Below the pieces are notes generated by a model. That model was not told the origin of the DNA, made no database searches, and saw only the letters and a list, made by a program, of their open reading frames with translations. The translations under genes were made by a program, and so were the position numbers. A stretch of DNA of 64,000 nt from Streptomyces narbonensis (GTDB lineage: Bacteria; Actinomycetota; Actinomycetes; Streptomycetales; Streptomycetaceae). Positions 1 through 9,668 of the stretch are shown here, piece by piece. The stretch covers positions 248,001-312,000 of the forward strand of contig NZ_BMSF01000004.1 in the NCBI RefSeq assembly GCF_014649015.1, read 5' to 3'. Within the stretch, counting starts at the first letter, position 1; the number at the start of each line of letters is the position of its first letter.

Positions 1-342
1 CCGGGCCGCGTGGCACATGGCCAGGTATCCATCTGCCCGCCGGTGGAAGCCGAGTTGATGCGGAGCTTGCGCGCCGACCGGGACCACGAGCCGTTCACCA
101 CGATGCTGAGCCAGACCTTCGCCCGGGTTCCCGCGCCGGAGGACCCGTGGCCGAAGGTCGTGGCGGTGCAGCGTGACCTGCTGCGCATCGGGCACCACCG
201 CGGCCCCTCACCGGTGGACATCCTGATCGCGCTCACCGCCGAGCAGCACCACCTGACCCTGCTACACGTGGACGACTACTTCACCGCCATCGCGAAGGTC
301 CGCCCGGGCATCGACATGATCCGGCTGCTGCCCGACCTCTGA
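1..342 (+). CDS. PIN-domain protein (VapC-like), 5' end missing
   Basis: The reading frame is open from the first base, so the start lies outside the window and only about the last 113 residues are present. The segment carries the C-terminal half of a PIN nuclease fold: a conserved CPPVEAEL stretch, then SPVDILIALTAEQH and LLHVDDYF, which supply the last acidic metal-binding residues. PIN proteins of this size are usually VapC toxins, Mg-dependent RNases paired with a small antitoxin encoded upstream. Any antitoxin would be outside the window, so toxin function is inferred from the family only. Confidence 0.75.
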   Translation, partial: PGRVAHGQVSICPPVEAELMRSLRADRDHEPFTTMLSQTFARVPAPEDPWPKVVAVQRDLLRIGHHRGPSPVDILIALTAEQHHLTLLHVDDYFTAIAKVRPGIDMIRLLPDL

Positions 343-375
343 GCCCGGCCCGGACCACCGGCTCGGCCTGCCCGC

Positions 376-987
376 TCACACCACGAGCCCCACCGCCAGG
401 GCCGCGATCAGGGCGCCCGAGGCGAGGGCTGTCGTCAGGCGGCCCCGGGGGCCCGTGACGAGGTGGCCCAGGAGGGTGCCGCCGGTGGCGAGGAGGAGTT
501 GCCAGCTCGCCGAGGCGGCGAAGGCGGCGGCGACGAAGACCGAGGCCTCCGTCGCACCCGTCGTCGAGTGGCCGCCGAGCACGAGGGCCGTGAAGTAGAC
601 GACCGTCATGGGGTTGAGGATCGTGATCCCCAGGAAGGTGAGGAACGCGCGCCGGGGAGCCGGCGGCGGGGCCTCGGTGCTCTTCGGGCCCGCGCGGTAC
701 GCACGGACGGCCGCCCGGACCGAGTGGGCGGCCAGGATCACGAGGACCACGGCCGAGACCCAGCGCAGGGGGGTGGCGACGGGGGCGAGGAGGGGGACGA
801 GGGCCGCGCCCCCGAGGACCGCGAGCAGGGCGTACAGCCCGTCCGCGGCGGCGATGCCGAGCGCCGCGCCCGCCCCCGTACGCCAGGGGGAACGCGCCGC
901 GACCGCCACCAGGTGGGCGCCGACGGCGCCGACCGGGATCGCGATGCCGTAGCCGGCCAGCAGGCCGGCCACCACCGCGGCCGTCAC
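376..987 (-). CDS. LysE/ArgO family amino-acid exporter
   Basis: A 203-residue, very hydrophobic protein with about six predicted membrane helices and the family-typical loop around FLGITILNPMTVVYF (about residues 115-130). LysE proteins export basic amino acids or other small metabolites across the cytoplasmic membrane; the substrate cannot be read from the sequence. Its ATG overlaps the stop codon of the upstream DUF2087 gene by 4 bp (ATGA), so the two are probably translationally coupled and share an mRNA. Length and topology are normal for the family. Confidence 0.85.
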   Translation of the reverse strand: MTAAVVAGLLAGYGIAIPVGAVGAHLVAVAARSPWRTGAGAALGIAAADGLYALLAVLGGAALVPLLAPVATPLRWVSAVVLVILAAHSVRAAVRAYRAGPKSTEAPPPAPRRAFLTFLGITILNPMTVVYFTALVLGGHSTTGATEASVFVAAAFAASASWQLLLATGGTLLGHLVTGPRGRLTTALASGALIAALAVGLVV

Positions 988-1292
988 GCGACGGCGGGGA
1001 TCGCGCCTCCGGCGGAGCAGGGCTGCTGCTGTCGGTGGTAGGCCGAGCCGTCCTTGGTCCGGCCGAGGAAGCCGCCGATCACGAGGTACCGGCGAAGGGC
1101 GGAGAAGTCCTCGTGCACGGTGAGCAGGGCCTCGTTGACCTCGGGCTCGCGGTACTCACGATCGGCCTCGAACAGCGTCTCGGCGAGGTGCGCGAGGAGC
1201 GCCTCGCGGCGCGCCGGCTTGCGCGGGATCGCCTTGAGGCGCCCGTCGGCGGAGAACAGGTCCGCGACGGGGCGGAGGGAATGACTGGTCAT
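984..1292 (-). CDS. DUF2087 domain protein
   Basis: A 102-residue protein. Residues 10-90 match the DUF2087 pattern: a basic IPRKPARREALL helix, then YREPEVNEALL, LRRYLVIGGFLGR and a final G-S-AY. This small domain resembles a winged helix and is often fused to or found beside transcription regulators, but its activity is not established. I chose the ATG at 1292 (MTSHSLRPV) because the domain begins directly after it; longer in-frame extensions upstream look non-coding. Its stop overlaps the start of the LysE exporter gene, which suggests the pair works together. Confidence 0.8.
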   Translation of the reverse strand: MTSHSLRPVADLFSADGRLKAIPRKPARREALLAHLAETLFEADREYREPEVNEALLTVHEDFSALRRYLVIGGFLGRTKDGSAYHRQQQPCSAGGAIPAVA

Positions 1293-1336
1293 GGAGGGAA
1301 GCCTGGCGGCCCCCGGCCCCGCCCCGCAAAGGGTTT

Positions 1337-1627
1337 TCACTTCGGCTCGGGCCGCACCATGACGTTCACCGCCTCCTGCACCTTCGGCAGGACCGGCGGC
1401 ATGCCGGTCCGCTCGAAGATCGGCATCGCCTTCTCCACGAAGGCGAGGAAGTCGTCCTCGGATTCCCAGAAGTCGACGACGCGCCACCCCCCGGTCCCGT
1501 CGGGCCCGGCCGCGTGGGCGATGAACCCCTGGGGCGGCCACCACTCGGCGCCGAGGAGCTGTGCGTGGGTCTCTTCGTACTCCGCCCGGGTGCGACCGGG
1601 GATCTCGACGGTGACGATGACGGCCAT
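1337..1627 (-). CDS. Small dimeric alpha/beta-barrel (ABM-like) protein
   Basis: A 96-residue protein that begins MAVIVTVEIPGRTRAEY and contains the pattern of a ferredoxin-like dimeric alpha+beta barrel: strand, helix with AEYEETHAQ, the strand GFIAHAAG, then WRVVDFWESEDDF and a final helix. Such folds include small monooxygenases and stress proteins (ABM, NIPSNAP and related groups). No catalytic residue can be assigned. The ATG at 1627 fits the first strand. The gene sits downstream of the palindromic element at 1744-1922, which may contain or disturb its promoter. Confidence 0.7.
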   Translation of the reverse strand: MAVIVTVEIPGRTRAEYEETHAQLLGAEWWPPQGFIAHAAGPDGTGGWRVVDFWESEDDFLAFVEKAMPIFERTGMPPVLPKVQEAVNVMVRPEPK

Positions 1628-1743
1628 GGCGCTGCTCCTGTGTCGTGCGGGGCGAGGTCCCGACCAGCTGACCAGCTGACCCCTCGCCCCGCACGACGGC
1701 GGGCCCCGAACGAGCGAATGAGCCCCCAGGACCTGCCGACACC

Positions 1744-1922
1744 CTAGGGGGTGTCCGGAAAGTCCCGCCTGGCCCGCGACGTCTGGCACGCACGCTCGCC
1801 GCGTTGCCAGAATGCCCACGTAGCGAGCTACGCGGGCATCCCGGCGCCTTGCGATCGCACGCACCAGACGCCGCGGGCCCTGCCCGGCGGGCAGACGGCG
1901 CTACTTTCCGGACACCCCCTAG
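1744..1922. mobile_element. 179-bp palindromic MITE-like element with perfect 20-bp ends
   Basis: The element begins with CTAGGGGGTGTCCGGAAAGT (1744-1763) and ends with its exact reverse complement (1903-1922). The interior is also an imperfect palindrome: GGCCCGCG and CGTCTGG on the left are mirrored by CCAGACG and CGCGGGCC on the right, and ACGTAGC-GA-GCTACGC lies near the middle. The whole element could therefore fold into one long hairpin. CTAG at both outer ends may be part of the element or a target duplication. It encodes no protein. The stop codon of the neighbouring reductase (TAG) lies inside its right end. Confidence 0.75.
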
Positions 1923-2482
1923 CGCACCACGCGGTAGCGGAGGTAGACGACCTTCGAGGGGAAGGTGCGGGTCTCGACGAGTTCGAGATCGACACGGCGC
2001 TCGTTCCGGGCGAAGAACGGGATGCCGCCGCCGACCAGCACGGGGTGGACCATGACCTGGTACTCGTCGATCAGACCCGCCTCGGCAGCCCCGGCGGCGA
2101 GCGTCGCGCCGCCGATCGCGATGTCGCCCTCACCCGGCTCGGCCCGCAACCGCTCGATCTCCTCCGCGAGGCCGCCGGAGAGCAGGCGGGCGTTGCCCTG
2201 CACCTCGGACAGCGTGGTGGAGAACACCACCTTCGGCAGCGGCTTCCAGAGGGCGGTCCACTCGCGGTTGGCCTCGTCGAGCGTCGGATCCTGGTCGGCG
2301 GTCTCCCAGTACAGCATCGTCTCGTACAGCTTGCGCCCCATCAGGTGGACGTCGACGTGCCGGATGTCCTCGATCCAGAAGCGGAAGACCTCGTCGTCGG
2401 GGTCCGTCCAGTCGAAGCCGCCGTCCGGTCCGACGATGTAGCCGTCGAGCGAGACGCCCATCGAATAGGTCACGCTACGCAT
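1919..2482 (-). CDS. RibD C-terminal / dihydrofolate reductase-like protein
   Basis: A 187-residue protein starting MRSVTYSMGVSLDGYIVGPDG, the usual opening of the RibD_C/DHFR-like family. It continues with LMGRKLYETMLYW, the KVVFSTTL strand, IAIGGATLAAGAAEAGLIDEY and LVGGGIPFF. The family contains NADPH-dependent reductases related to bacterial DHFR and the riboflavin deaminase-reductase. The many paralogues in Streptomyces have no known substrate, so true folate reduction should not be assumed. The TAG stop overlaps the terminal repeat of the palindromic element. Length is normal and no break is seen. Confidence 0.85.
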   Translation of the reverse strand: MRSVTYSMGVSLDGYIVGPDGGFDWTDPDDEVFRFWIEDIRHVDVHLMGRKLYETMLYWETADQDPTLDEANREWTALWKPLPKVVFSTTLSEVQGNARLLSGGLAEEIERLRAEPGEGDIAIGGATLAAGAAEAGLIDEYQVMVHPVLVGGGIPFFARNERRVDLELVETRTFPSKVVYLRYRVVR

Positions 2483-2573
2483 CGGAAGCCCTCCTGCTCG
2501 GTGCCGGGATCGGGAACGACAGTACGACCGCCGGCCGCCGCAGGCTCCTCACGCGGCCGGGCGAGGAGGCAGG

Positions 2574-3074
2574 ATGACCCCCATGAGCGACATCTTCGAC
2601 CCCCCCGACCGCCGCTGGGTCCTGCCCGGCGAGTACCCGCTGTGGGAGGGCGCGCTCGTCCTCGTCAACCGGGACCTCGCGGCGACCCTGCCGGACCGGG
2701 AGCCGCTGCGACTCCTGGCGCTGCCCTCTTGGCACGAGGAACGCGACGAGGACGTCTACGTGACCATGCCCAATGGCGAGTGGCAGGGCAACTGCCTGGA
2801 GCCCGATCCGGACGACTCGTCCGCCGACGCCGTGGCGGCCGTCGCCGAGGCAGCACAGGAGACCGTCTCCGAACTCCTCTGGCAGGCCTGGCCCGTGTGC
2901 GGCGAGCACGGCATGGGCATGCACCTGCGCGAGGAGGACGGGCACACCGTGTGGCACTGCGGGGGCGGGCGATCGACCGGCGAACCGGCGCACGTCCGCG
3001 CCGCTGTCGGCGCCCTCGACAGCCTGGTGCGCCCCCACCGGCCGAACCGCAAGAGCCGGAGGCAGGAACGCTGA
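2574..3074 (+). CDS. Hypothetical protein with a small Cys/His cluster
   Basis: A 166-residue acidic protein preceded by a good ribosome binding site (GAGGAGG a few bases before the ATG). I do not recognise a family. Visible features are LLALPSWHEERDEDVYVTM in the first half, a VWHC/CGEHGMGMHL segment around residues 105-130 that could bind a metal, and a basic tail (RPNRKSRRQER). It is divergent from the reductase gene to its left. A second ATG lies three codons in (MSDIF). The function is unknown. Confidence 0.6.
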   Translation: MTPMSDIFDPPDRRWVLPGEYPLWEGALVLVNRDLAATLPDREPLRLLALPSWHEERDEDVYVTMPNGEWQGNCLEPDPDDSSADAVAAVAEAAQETVSELLWQAWPVCGEHGMGMHLREEDGHTVWHCGGGRSTGEPAHVRAAVGALDSLVRPHRPNRKSRRQER

Positions 3075-3132
3075 CGCCGACAGCGCAGGGGGCGGAGGCG
3101 CCCGCAGAGGGCGCCGTCCCGTGGGCCCACCC

Positions 3133-3147
3133 TCCCCCGGAGGGGGA
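3133..3147. terminator. Hairpin between convergent genes
   Basis: TCCCCC-GGA-GGGGGA is a perfect 6-bp stem between the rightward gene ending at 3074 and the leftward gene ending at 3217. There is no T-run, as is common for Streptomyces terminators. Confidence 0.45.
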
Positions 3148-3216
3148 ACCCCCCAGCCCTGCGGGACGATTGCCCACACGGGGGCAGGTGGGCAGCGTCC
3201 CGGCGCGGGCCGGGGG

Positions 3217-3888
3217 TCAGCGGTAGATGAGGAGTTCTTGTTCTGTGGCGCCGGTGAGTTCGTAGCGGGTGCGGACCAGGGGGCGGCCCGCGTAGATACG
3301 GATCAGGGTGGCCGCGTCGCCGTGGAAGCGGGCCTCCGGGCGGCCCTCCATCGCGTTGCCGAGTGCCACCGGGTGGTCCCCGCGGTCCGCGAGGACGCCC
3401 ACCAGGCGGGGGGTCTCCCGCCGGCGGCTCGTCACCGAGAGGAGCGGGAGGGCGAGGTCCAGGCTCTCGCCGCAGTACGCCCCCGGTTCGCCGAAGGCCT
3501 CCCGGACGTCTCCGGCGTGCACCCACTCGCCCAGCGCGACCGCGTCGAGGCGGCCGTCCTCGCGGTCGGCGATGACGGGTCCGGCCTCCGTCAGGCCGCG
3601 TTCCAGTTCGTCGAGGATCCGGGCCAGCGGCCAGTCGTCCCGCTCCGCCACGTCGCACGCGTTCGCCTCCGGCAGGAACACGCCCTCCTCCAGGCGGTCT
3701 TCGACGATCCTGACCAGCGCCGCCCCGCAGTGGGCGAGGACCTGCCTCGCCGTCCACCCGGGGCACGCCGTGCGGAGCTCGTACGCCTCCTCGGGCGTCC
3801 GGCGGAGCAGCGGCATCAGCAGGTCCCGCTCCGTGCGGAGGAGCCGGTCGGGGAGCCACGGGTCACGCCCGTCGTCGTCCGTACACAT
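3217..3888 (-). CDS. DinB-like (maleylpyruvate isomerase N-terminal domain) protein
   Basis: A 223-residue protein of the mycothiol-dependent maleylpyruvate isomerase N-domain / DinB-like superfamily. It contains the ACPGWTARQVLAHCGAAL motif near residue 45, a WPLARILDELERGL helix and GEWVHAGDVREAF (conserved His and Asp). Members form four-helix bundles with a metal site and often use mycothiol; the reaction here is unknown. Its ATG overlaps the ahcY stop by one base (TGATG), so it is the last cistron of the SAM-cycle operon and probably coupled to it. Whether it belongs to the pathway or only shares the message is unclear. Confidence 0.75.
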   Translation of the reverse strand: MCTDDDGRDPWLPDRLLRTERDLLMPLLRRTPEEAYELRTACPGWTARQVLAHCGAALVRIVEDRLEEGVFLPEANACDVAERDDWPLARILDELERGLTEAGPVIADREDGRLDAVALGEWVHAGDVREAFGEPGAYCGESLDLALPLLSVTSRRRETPRLVGVLADRGDHPVALGNAMEGRPEARFHGDAATLIRIYAGRPLVRTRYELTGATEQELLIYR

Positions 3889-5336
3889 CAGTATCGGTAG
3901 TGGTCCGGCTTGTACGGGCCCTCCACCGGGACCCCGATGTACGACGCCTGCTCGGGGCGGAGCGTCGTGAGGCGCACGCCCAGGGCGTCCAGGTGCAGTC
4001 GCGCCACCTTCTCGTCCAGGTGCTTCGGCAGCGTGTAGACGTCCACCGGGTACTCCTCCGGCTTCGTGAACAGCTCGATCTGGGCGAGCGTCTGGTCCGC
4101 GAAGGAGTTCGACATCACGAAGGAGGGGTGGCCCGTCGCGTTGCCGAGGTTCAGGAGGCGGCCTTCCGAGAGGACGATGACGACCTTGCCGTCCTCGAAC
4201 GTCCACGTGTGGACCTGCGGCTTCACCTCGTCCTTCACGATCCCGGGGATCCGCGCCAGGCCGGCCATGTCGATCTCGTTGTCGAAGTGGCCGATGTTCC
4301 CGACGATCGCCTGGTGCTTCATGCGGGCGATGTCGGACGCCATGATGATGTCCTTGTTGCCGGTGGTCGTGATGAAGATGTCCGCCGTCTCGACCACGTC
4401 CTCCAGGGTCGCCACCTGGTAGCCGTCCATCGCCGCCTGGAGCGCGCAGATCGGGTCGATCTCGGTGACGATGACGCGCGCGCCCTGGCCGCGCAGGGAC
4501 TCGGCCGAGCCCTTGCCGACGTCGCCGTAGCCGCAGACCACCGCCGTCTTGCCGCCGATCAGGACGTCGGTGGCGCGGTTGATGCCGTCGATGAGGGAGT
4601 GGCGGCAGCCGTACTTGTTGTCGAACTTCGACTTCGTCACGGCGTCGTTCACGTTGATCGCCGGGAAGAGCAGCGCGCCCTCGCGGTGCATCTCGTACAG
4701 GCGGTGGACGCCCGTCGTCGTCTCCTCCGTGACGCCCCGGATCCCGGCGGCGATCGTGCCCCAGTCGAGGGTGGTGCTCCGCAGGAGCTCCAGGATCACC
4801 CGGTGCTCGTCGTTCTCGGCGGTCGAAGGGTCCGGGACGGCGCCGGCCTTCTGGTACTCCACACCCTTGTGGACGAGGACCGTGGCGTCACCACCGTCGT
4901 CGAGGATCATGTTCGGGCCGAGGGACGAGGACCGACCGTCGGACGCAGCCGGGCCGCCGGCGCCGGGCCAGGTGAGGGCCTGCTCCGTGCACCACCAGTA
5001 CTCCTCCAGGGTCTCGCCCTTCCAGGCGAAGACCGGGATCCCGGCGGCGGCGATCGCGGCGGCCGCGTGGTCCTGCGTCGAGTAGATGTTGCAGGACACC
5101 CAGCGGACCTCGGCGCCGAGCGCGACGAGCGTCTCGATGAGGACCGCGGTCTGCACGGTCATGTGGAGGGAGCCCGTGATCCGCGCCCCCGCCAGGGGCC
5201 GCGCCTCCGCGTACTCGCGGCGGATAGCCATCAGGCCGGGCATCTCGTGCTCGGCGAGAGTGATCTCCTTGCGGCCGAACTCCGCCAGACCGATGTCGGC
5301 GACCTTGAAGTCGGTGAAGGTCGTGGTGTCAGACAT
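3888..5336 (-). CDS. ahcY: Adenosylhomocysteinase
   Basis: Splits S-adenosylhomocysteine into adenosine and homocysteine with tightly bound NAD, relieving product inhibition of methyltransferases. The protein is about 482 residues, normal for the actinobacterial enzyme. The NAD loop [13 protein letters not shown] is intact, as are the substrate-binding HMTVQTAVL and [18 protein letters not shown] segments and the C-terminal KPDHYRY. I chose the ATG at 5336, not the TTG nine bases upstream, because AGGAG is well placed only for the ATG. The start overlaps the metF stop by 8 bp. It follows metF and metH in the operon, so homocysteine release and remethylation are co-expressed. Confidence 0.97.
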   Translation of the reverse strand: MSDTTTFTDFKVADIGLAEFGRKEITLAEHEMPGLMAIRREYAEARPLAGARITGSLHMTVQTAVLIETLVALGAEVRWVSCNIYSTQDHAAAAIAAAGIPVFAWKGETLEEYWWCTEQALTWPGAGGPAASDGRSSSLGPNMILDDGGDATVLVHKGVEYQKAGAVPDPSTAENDEHRVILELLRSTTLDWGTIAAGIRGVTEETTTGVHRLYEMHREGALLFPAINVNDAVTKSKFDNKYGCRHSLIDGINRATDVLIGGKTAVVCGYGDVGKGSAESLRGQGARVIVTEIDPICALQAAMDGYQVATLEDVVETADIFITTTGNKDIIMASDIARMKHQAIVGNIGHFDNEIDMAGLARIPGIVKDEVKPQVHTWTFEDGKVVIVLSEGRLLNLGNATGHPSFVMSNSFADQTLAQIELFTKPEEYPVDVYTLPKHLDEKVARLHLDALGVRLTTLRPEQASYIGVPVEGPYKPDHYRY

Positions 5337-6192
5337 GTGCGACAACTCTCCTTGCGCTCAGGATGGTTCGGTGGATTTCCAGGGCCGCCGTCGACTTGTT
5401 CAGCGTGATGTGGTGCAGGCCGGGCGCGCCTTCGTCGAGCAGCCGCAGACCCATCGCGGTCGCGTGCTCGACGCCGATGCGGTACGCGGCCGCCGGGTCG
5501 TCCTTCGCCGCCTCCAGGCGGTGCGCAAGCTCCTCAGGGAAGGCCGCGTCGCTCAGTTCGGCGAAGCGCCGGATCTGGCGCACGTCGGTGGCGGGCATGA
5601 TCTCCGGGATGATCGGGGTGTCGCAGCCGGCGGCGGCCACCCGGTCCCGCAGCCGCAGGTAGTCCTCGGGGTCGAAGAACATCTGCGTGATGGCGTAGTC
5701 CGCGCCCGCCCGGCACTTGGCGACGAAGTGCGCCAGGTCGGCGGCCGGATCCGACGACCTCGGATGGCCCTCGGGGAAGGCGGCCACCCCGATCCGGAAG
5801 TCGCCCAACGAGCGGACCAGCTCGATGAGCTCGTACGCGTACGTGAAGCCCCGCGGGTGCGGAGCCCACGCGCCGCGCGGGTCGCCCGGCGGGTCCCCGC
5901 GCAGCACGAGCACGTCCCGCACCCCCGCATCGGCGTACGCGCCGATGATCGCCCGCAGTTCGGCGACCGAGTGCCCGACGGCCGTCAGGTGCGCGACCGG
6001 GCGCAGGGTCGTCTCGGCCGCGATCCGCTTCGTGACCTCGATGGTCCGGTCGCGGGACGAACCGCCCGCGCCGTACGTGACGGAGACGAAGTCCGGCGAC
6101 AGGGCCTCGACCCGGCGGATCGCGTCCCACAGGGTCCGCTCGCCCCTGTCCGTCTTCGGCGGGAAGAACTCGAAGGAGTACGTGGGGCTCAC
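5329..6192 (-). CDS. metF: Methylenetetrahydrofolate reductase
   Basis: Reduces 5,10-methylene-THF to 5-methyl-THF, the methyl donor for MetH. The 287-residue protein has the family start ([10 protein letters not shown]), [26 protein letters not shown], the FAD-barrel stretch [11 protein letters not shown] and the [11 protein letters not shown] segment. The GTG start overlaps the metH stop by 4 bp (GTGA), and the stop overlaps ahcY, so translation is probably coupled on both sides. It looks complete, with no insertion or decay. Confidence 0.95.
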   Translation of the reverse strand: MSPTYSFEFFPPKTDRGERTLWDAIRRVEALSPDFVSVTYGAGGSSRDRTIEVTKRIAAETTLRPVAHLTAVGHSVAELRAIIGAYADAGVRDVLVLRGDPPGDPRGAWAPHPRGFTYAYELIELVRSLGDFRIGVAAFPEGHPRSSDPAADLAHFVAKCRAGADYAITQMFFDPEDYLRLRDRVAAAGCDTPIIPEIMPATDVRQIRRFAELSDAAFPEELAHRLEAAKDDPAAAYRIGVEHATAMGLRLLDEGAPGLHHITLNKSTAALEIHRTILSARRVVAHV

Positions 6193-9100
6193 CTGCGGCC
6201 TCCGGCGTTGAAGTAGCTCGCCTCCGGGTGGTGGACGACGATCGCGTCCGTCGACTGCTCGGGGTGCAGCTGGTACTCCTCCGACAGTTCGACCCCGATC
6301 CGCTCGGGGCGCAGGAGCGCGGCGATCTTCGCCCGGTCCTCCAGGTCGGGGCAGGCCGGGTAGCCGAGCGAGTAGCGGCAGCCCTGGTACTCGGTGCGGA
6401 GCATGCCGTCGATGCCGGAGGGATCCGCTTCCGCGATGCCCCAGTCGGCCCGTACCCGGGCGTGCCAGTACTCGGCGAGGGCTTCCGCCAACTGGACGGA
6501 GAGACCGTGGAGTTCGAGGTAGTCGCGGTAGCGGTCGGCGGCGAAGAGCCGGGCCGTCTCCTCGCCGATGCGGGAGCCGACGGTGACGACCTGGAGGGCG
6601 ACCGCGTCGACCTCGCCGGAGTCCTCGGCGCGGTGGAAGTCGGCCAGGCAGAGGCGGCGGCCCCGCTGCTGGCGGGGGAAGGAGAAGCGGGTCCGCTCGC
6701 CTCCGTCCTCGTCCAGGACGATCAGGTCGTCACCCTTGGACACGCAGGGGAACCAGCCGTGGACGACGGCTGCTTCGACGAGGCCCTCGCGCTCGATCCG
6801 GTCGAGGAGCGCCCGCAGTCTCGGCCGGCCCTCCGTCTCGATCGTCCCGGCGTCCTTCAGGCCCCACTGGCCCTTGAAGAGGGCGGTCTCGTCGAGCCAG
6901 GGGGCGTACTCGGCGAGGGGGATGCCCGTGACGACCCGCGTCCCGAGGAAGGGGGGCTCGGGTACGGGGTTGTCGGCGGCGACGTCGGAGCGGCCGGCCG
7001 GCTCGGGCTCCCGCACCTCCGCCAGGGGCGCGGGGCGTTTCGGCACCCGGCGCTGCTTGAGCGGCGGGAGTACGGCTCCGGGGACGCCGCGCTTCACGCC
7101 CATGAGCGCGTCCATGAGGCGCAGGCCCTCGAAGGCGTCACGGGCGTACCGCACCTCGCCCTCGTACAGCTCGTGGAGGTCCTGCTCGACGTAGGCCCGG
7201 GTGAGGGCCGCGCCGCCGAGGATCACGGGGTAGGTGGCGGCGAGGCCGCGGCCGTTCAGCTCCTGGAGGTTCTCCTTCATGATCACGGTGGACTTCACGA
7301 GGAGACCGGACATGCCGATGACGTCGGCGCGGTGCTGTTCCGCCGCTTCCAGGATCGCGGAGACGGGCTGCTTGATGCCGATGTTGACGACGTTGTAGCC
7401 GTTGTTGGAGAGGATGATGTCGACGAGGTTCTTGCCGATGTCGTGGACGTCGCCGCGGACGGTGGCGAGCACGATCGTGCCTTTGCCCGACCCCCCCGAC
7501 AATGGATCTGTCGACTTCTCCATGTGCGGCTCCAGATGGGCCACCGCAGTCTTCATGACCTCGGCGGACTGGAGCACGAACGGCAGCTGCATCTGGCCCG
7601 AGCCGAAGAGCTCGCCGACCGTCTTCATGCCGTCGAGGAGGATCTCGTTGACGATCTCCAGGGCGGGCCGGGCCGTCAGCGCCTCGTCGAGGTCCGCCTC
7701 CAGACCGATCTTCTCGCCGTCGACGATCCGGCGCTTGAGGCGCTCGTCGAGCGGCAGCGCGAGGAGCTCCTCCGCCTTGCCGGCCTTGAGGGACTTCGCC
7801 GTCGCGCCCTCGAACATCTCCAGGAACCGCTGGAGCGGGTCGTAGCCCTCCCGCCGCCGGTCGTGGATCAGGTCGAGCGCCACCTCCACCTGCTCCCGCT
7901 CCAGGCGGGCGATCGGCAGGATCTTCGAGGCGTGCACGATCGCCGAGTCCAGGCCGGCCTTCACGCACTCGTCGAGGAAGACCGAGTTGAGGACGATGCG
8001 CGCGGCCGGGTTCAGACCGAAGGAGATGTTCGACAGACCCAGGGTCGTCTGCACGTCCGGGTGGCGGCGCTTCAGCTCGCGGATCGCCTCGATCGTCGCG
8101 ACGCCGTCGCCCCGCGACTCCTCCTGGCCCGTGCAGATGGTGAAGGTGAGGGTGTCGATCAGGATGTCCGACTCCCTGATCCCCCAGTTCCCGGTGAGGT
8201 CGTCGATGAGCCGCTCGGCGATCGCCACCTTCGCGCCGACCGTCCGGGCCTGGCCCTCCTCGTCGATCGTCAGCGCCATCAGCGCCGCGCCGTGCTCCTT
8301 CGCGAGGGCCGTGACCTGCGCGAACCGCGACTCGGGACCGTCACCGTCCTCGTAGTTCACCGAATTGACGACGGCCCGGCCGCCGAGCTTCTCCAGGCCG
8401 GCCCGCAGCACCCCGATCTCGGTCGAGTCGAGGACGATCGGCAGCGTGGAGGCCGTCGCGAACCGGCCCGCCAGCTCCGCCATGTCCGCCGTGCCGTCCC
8501 GGCCCACGTAGTCCACACACAGGTCGAGCATGTGCGCGCCCTCGCGGATCTGGTCCCGCGCCATCTCGACGCAGTCGTCCCAGCGGCCCTCCAGCATGGC
8601 CTCGCGGAACTTCTTCGACCCGTTGGCGTTCGTCCGCTCGCCGATCGCCAGGTACGCGGTGTCCTGCCGGAACGGCACGTGGCCGTAGAGCGAGGAGGCG
8701 CCGGGCTCCGGCGCCGGGCTCCGGTCGAGGACCGCCGCGCCCCGCACCCGCTCCACGATCTCCCGCAGGTGCTCCGGGGTCGTCCCGCAGCAGCCGCCGA
8801 CCAGCGAGGGGCCGTAGTCCCGTACGAACGCCTCCTGGGCGTCGGCCAGTTCGGCCGGGGACAGCGGGTAGTGCGCACCGTCGGAGGTGAGGACGGGCAG
8901 GCCCGCGTTGGGCATGACCGAGATCGGGATCCGGGCGTGGCGGGAGAGGTGCCGCAGGTGCTCGGCCATCTCGGCGGGGCCCGTGGCGCAGTTCAGGCCG
9001 ATCATGTCGATGCCGAGCGGTTCGAGCGCGGTCAGCGCCGCGCCGATCTCCGAACCGAGCAGCATCGTGCCCGTCGTCTCGACCGTGACCTGCACGATCA

Positions 9101-9668
9101 CCGGCAGGTCCACGCCGACCCAGTCCAGGGCCCGGCGGGCACCGATGACGGCCGCCTTCGTCTGGAGCAGGTCCTGCGAGGTCTCGATGAGGAGGGCGTC
9201 GGCGCCGCCCCGGATCAGGCCCTCCGCGTTCTGCTGGAAGGCGTCCCGGAGGGGCTCGTACGTGACGTGGCCGAGGGTCGGCAGCTTGGTGCCGGGTCCC
9301 ATGGAGCCGAGGACCCAGCGGGGGCGGCCGTCCGTGGCCGTGTGCGCGTCGGCGGCCGTCCGGGCGATCCGGGCGCCGGCCTCCGACAGCTCGTACACCT
9401 GGTGCTCGATGCCGTACTCGGCGAGCGCGGCGAGGTTCGCCCCGAAGGTGTTGGTCTCGACGCAGTCCACGCCGACCGAGAAGTAGGCGTCGTGGACGGA
9501 GGCGACGATGTCGGGGCGCGTGAGGTTGAGGATCTCGTTGCAGCCCTCCAGCTGCCGGAAGTCGTCCATCGTCGGGTCGGCGGCCTGGAGCATGGTGCCC
9601 ATCGCCCCGTCGGCCACCACGACCCGGGTGGCGAGCTCCTCCCGCAGGGACCGCCGTGCGGCACTCAT
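6189..9668 (-). CDS. metH: Cobalamin-dependent methionine synthase
   Basis: Transfers the methyl group from methyl-THF to homocysteine via cobalamin. The 1159-residue protein has all modules: homocysteine barrel (about 1-310) with zinc cysteines 227, 293 and 294 (GLNCATG, GGCCGTT); pterin-binding barrel (about 335-600); cobalamin cap (about 625-720); B12-binding domain with D740-V-H742-D-I-G745 as the cobalt-ligating DxHxxG; and the SAM-dependent reactivation domain (about 925-1159). The ATG at 9668 overlaps the adenosine kinase stop by 4 bp. Longer upstream starts belong to the kinase frame. It is central to the SAM-recycling operon. Confidence 0.97.
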   Translation of the reverse strand: MSAARRSLREELATRVVVADGAMGTMLQAADPTMDDFRQLEGCNEILNLTRPDIVASVHDAYFSVGVDCVETNTFGANLAALAEYGIEHQVYELSEAGARIARTAADAHTATDGRPRWVLGSMGPGTKLPTLGHVTYEPLRDAFQQNAEGLIRGGADALLIETSQDLLQTKAAVIGARRALDWVGVDLPVIVQVTVETTGTMLLGSEIGAALTALEPLGIDMIGLNCATGPAEMAEHLRHLSRHARIPISVMPNAGLPVLTSDGAHYPLSPAELADAQEAFVRDYGPSLVGGCCGTTPEHLREIVERVRGAAVLDRSPAPEPGASSLYGHVPFRQDTAYLAIGERTNANGSKKFREAMLEGRWDDCVEMARDQIREGAHMLDLCVDYVGRDGTADMAELAGRFATASTLPIVLDSTEIGVLRAGLEKLGGRAVVNSVNYEDGDGPESRFAQVTALAKEHGAALMALTIDEEGQARTVGAKVAIAERLIDDLTGNWGIRESDILIDTLTFTICTGQEESRGDGVATIEAIRELKRRHPDVQTTLGLSNISFGLNPAARIVLNSVFLDECVKAGLDSAIVHASKILPIARLEREQVEVALDLIHDRRREGYDPLQRFLEMFEGATAKSLKAGKAEELLALPLDERLKRRIVDGEKIGLEADLDEALTARPALEIVNEILLDGMKTVGELFGSGQMQLPFVLQSAEVMKTAVAHLEPHMEKSTDPLSGGSGKGTIVLATVRGDVHDIGKNLVDIILSNNGYNVVNIGIKQPVSAILEAAEQHRADVIGMSGLLVKSTVIMKENLQELNGRGLAATYPVILGGAALTRAYVEQDLHELYEGEVRYARDAFEGLRLMDALMGVKRGVPGAVLPPLKQRRVPKRPAPLAEVREPEPAGRSDVAADNPVPEPPFLGTRVVTGIPLAEYAPWLDETALFKGQWGLKDAGTIETEGRPRLRALLDRIEREGLVEAAVVHGWFPCVSKGDDLIVLDEDGGERTRFSFPRQQRGRRLCLADFHRAEDSGEVDAVALQVVTVGSRIGEETARLFAADRYRDYLELHGLSVQLAEALAEYWHARVRADWGIAEADPSGIDGMLRTEYQGCRYSLGYPACPDLEDRAKIAALLRPERIGVELSEEYQLHPEQSTDAIVVHHPEASYFNAGGRR

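Noticed and set aside
984-1793. 269-residue version of the DUF2087 gene
   Set aside because: The first 167 residues are Arg/Gly-rich frame shadow of the neighbouring gene; the domain starts at the ATG at 1292.
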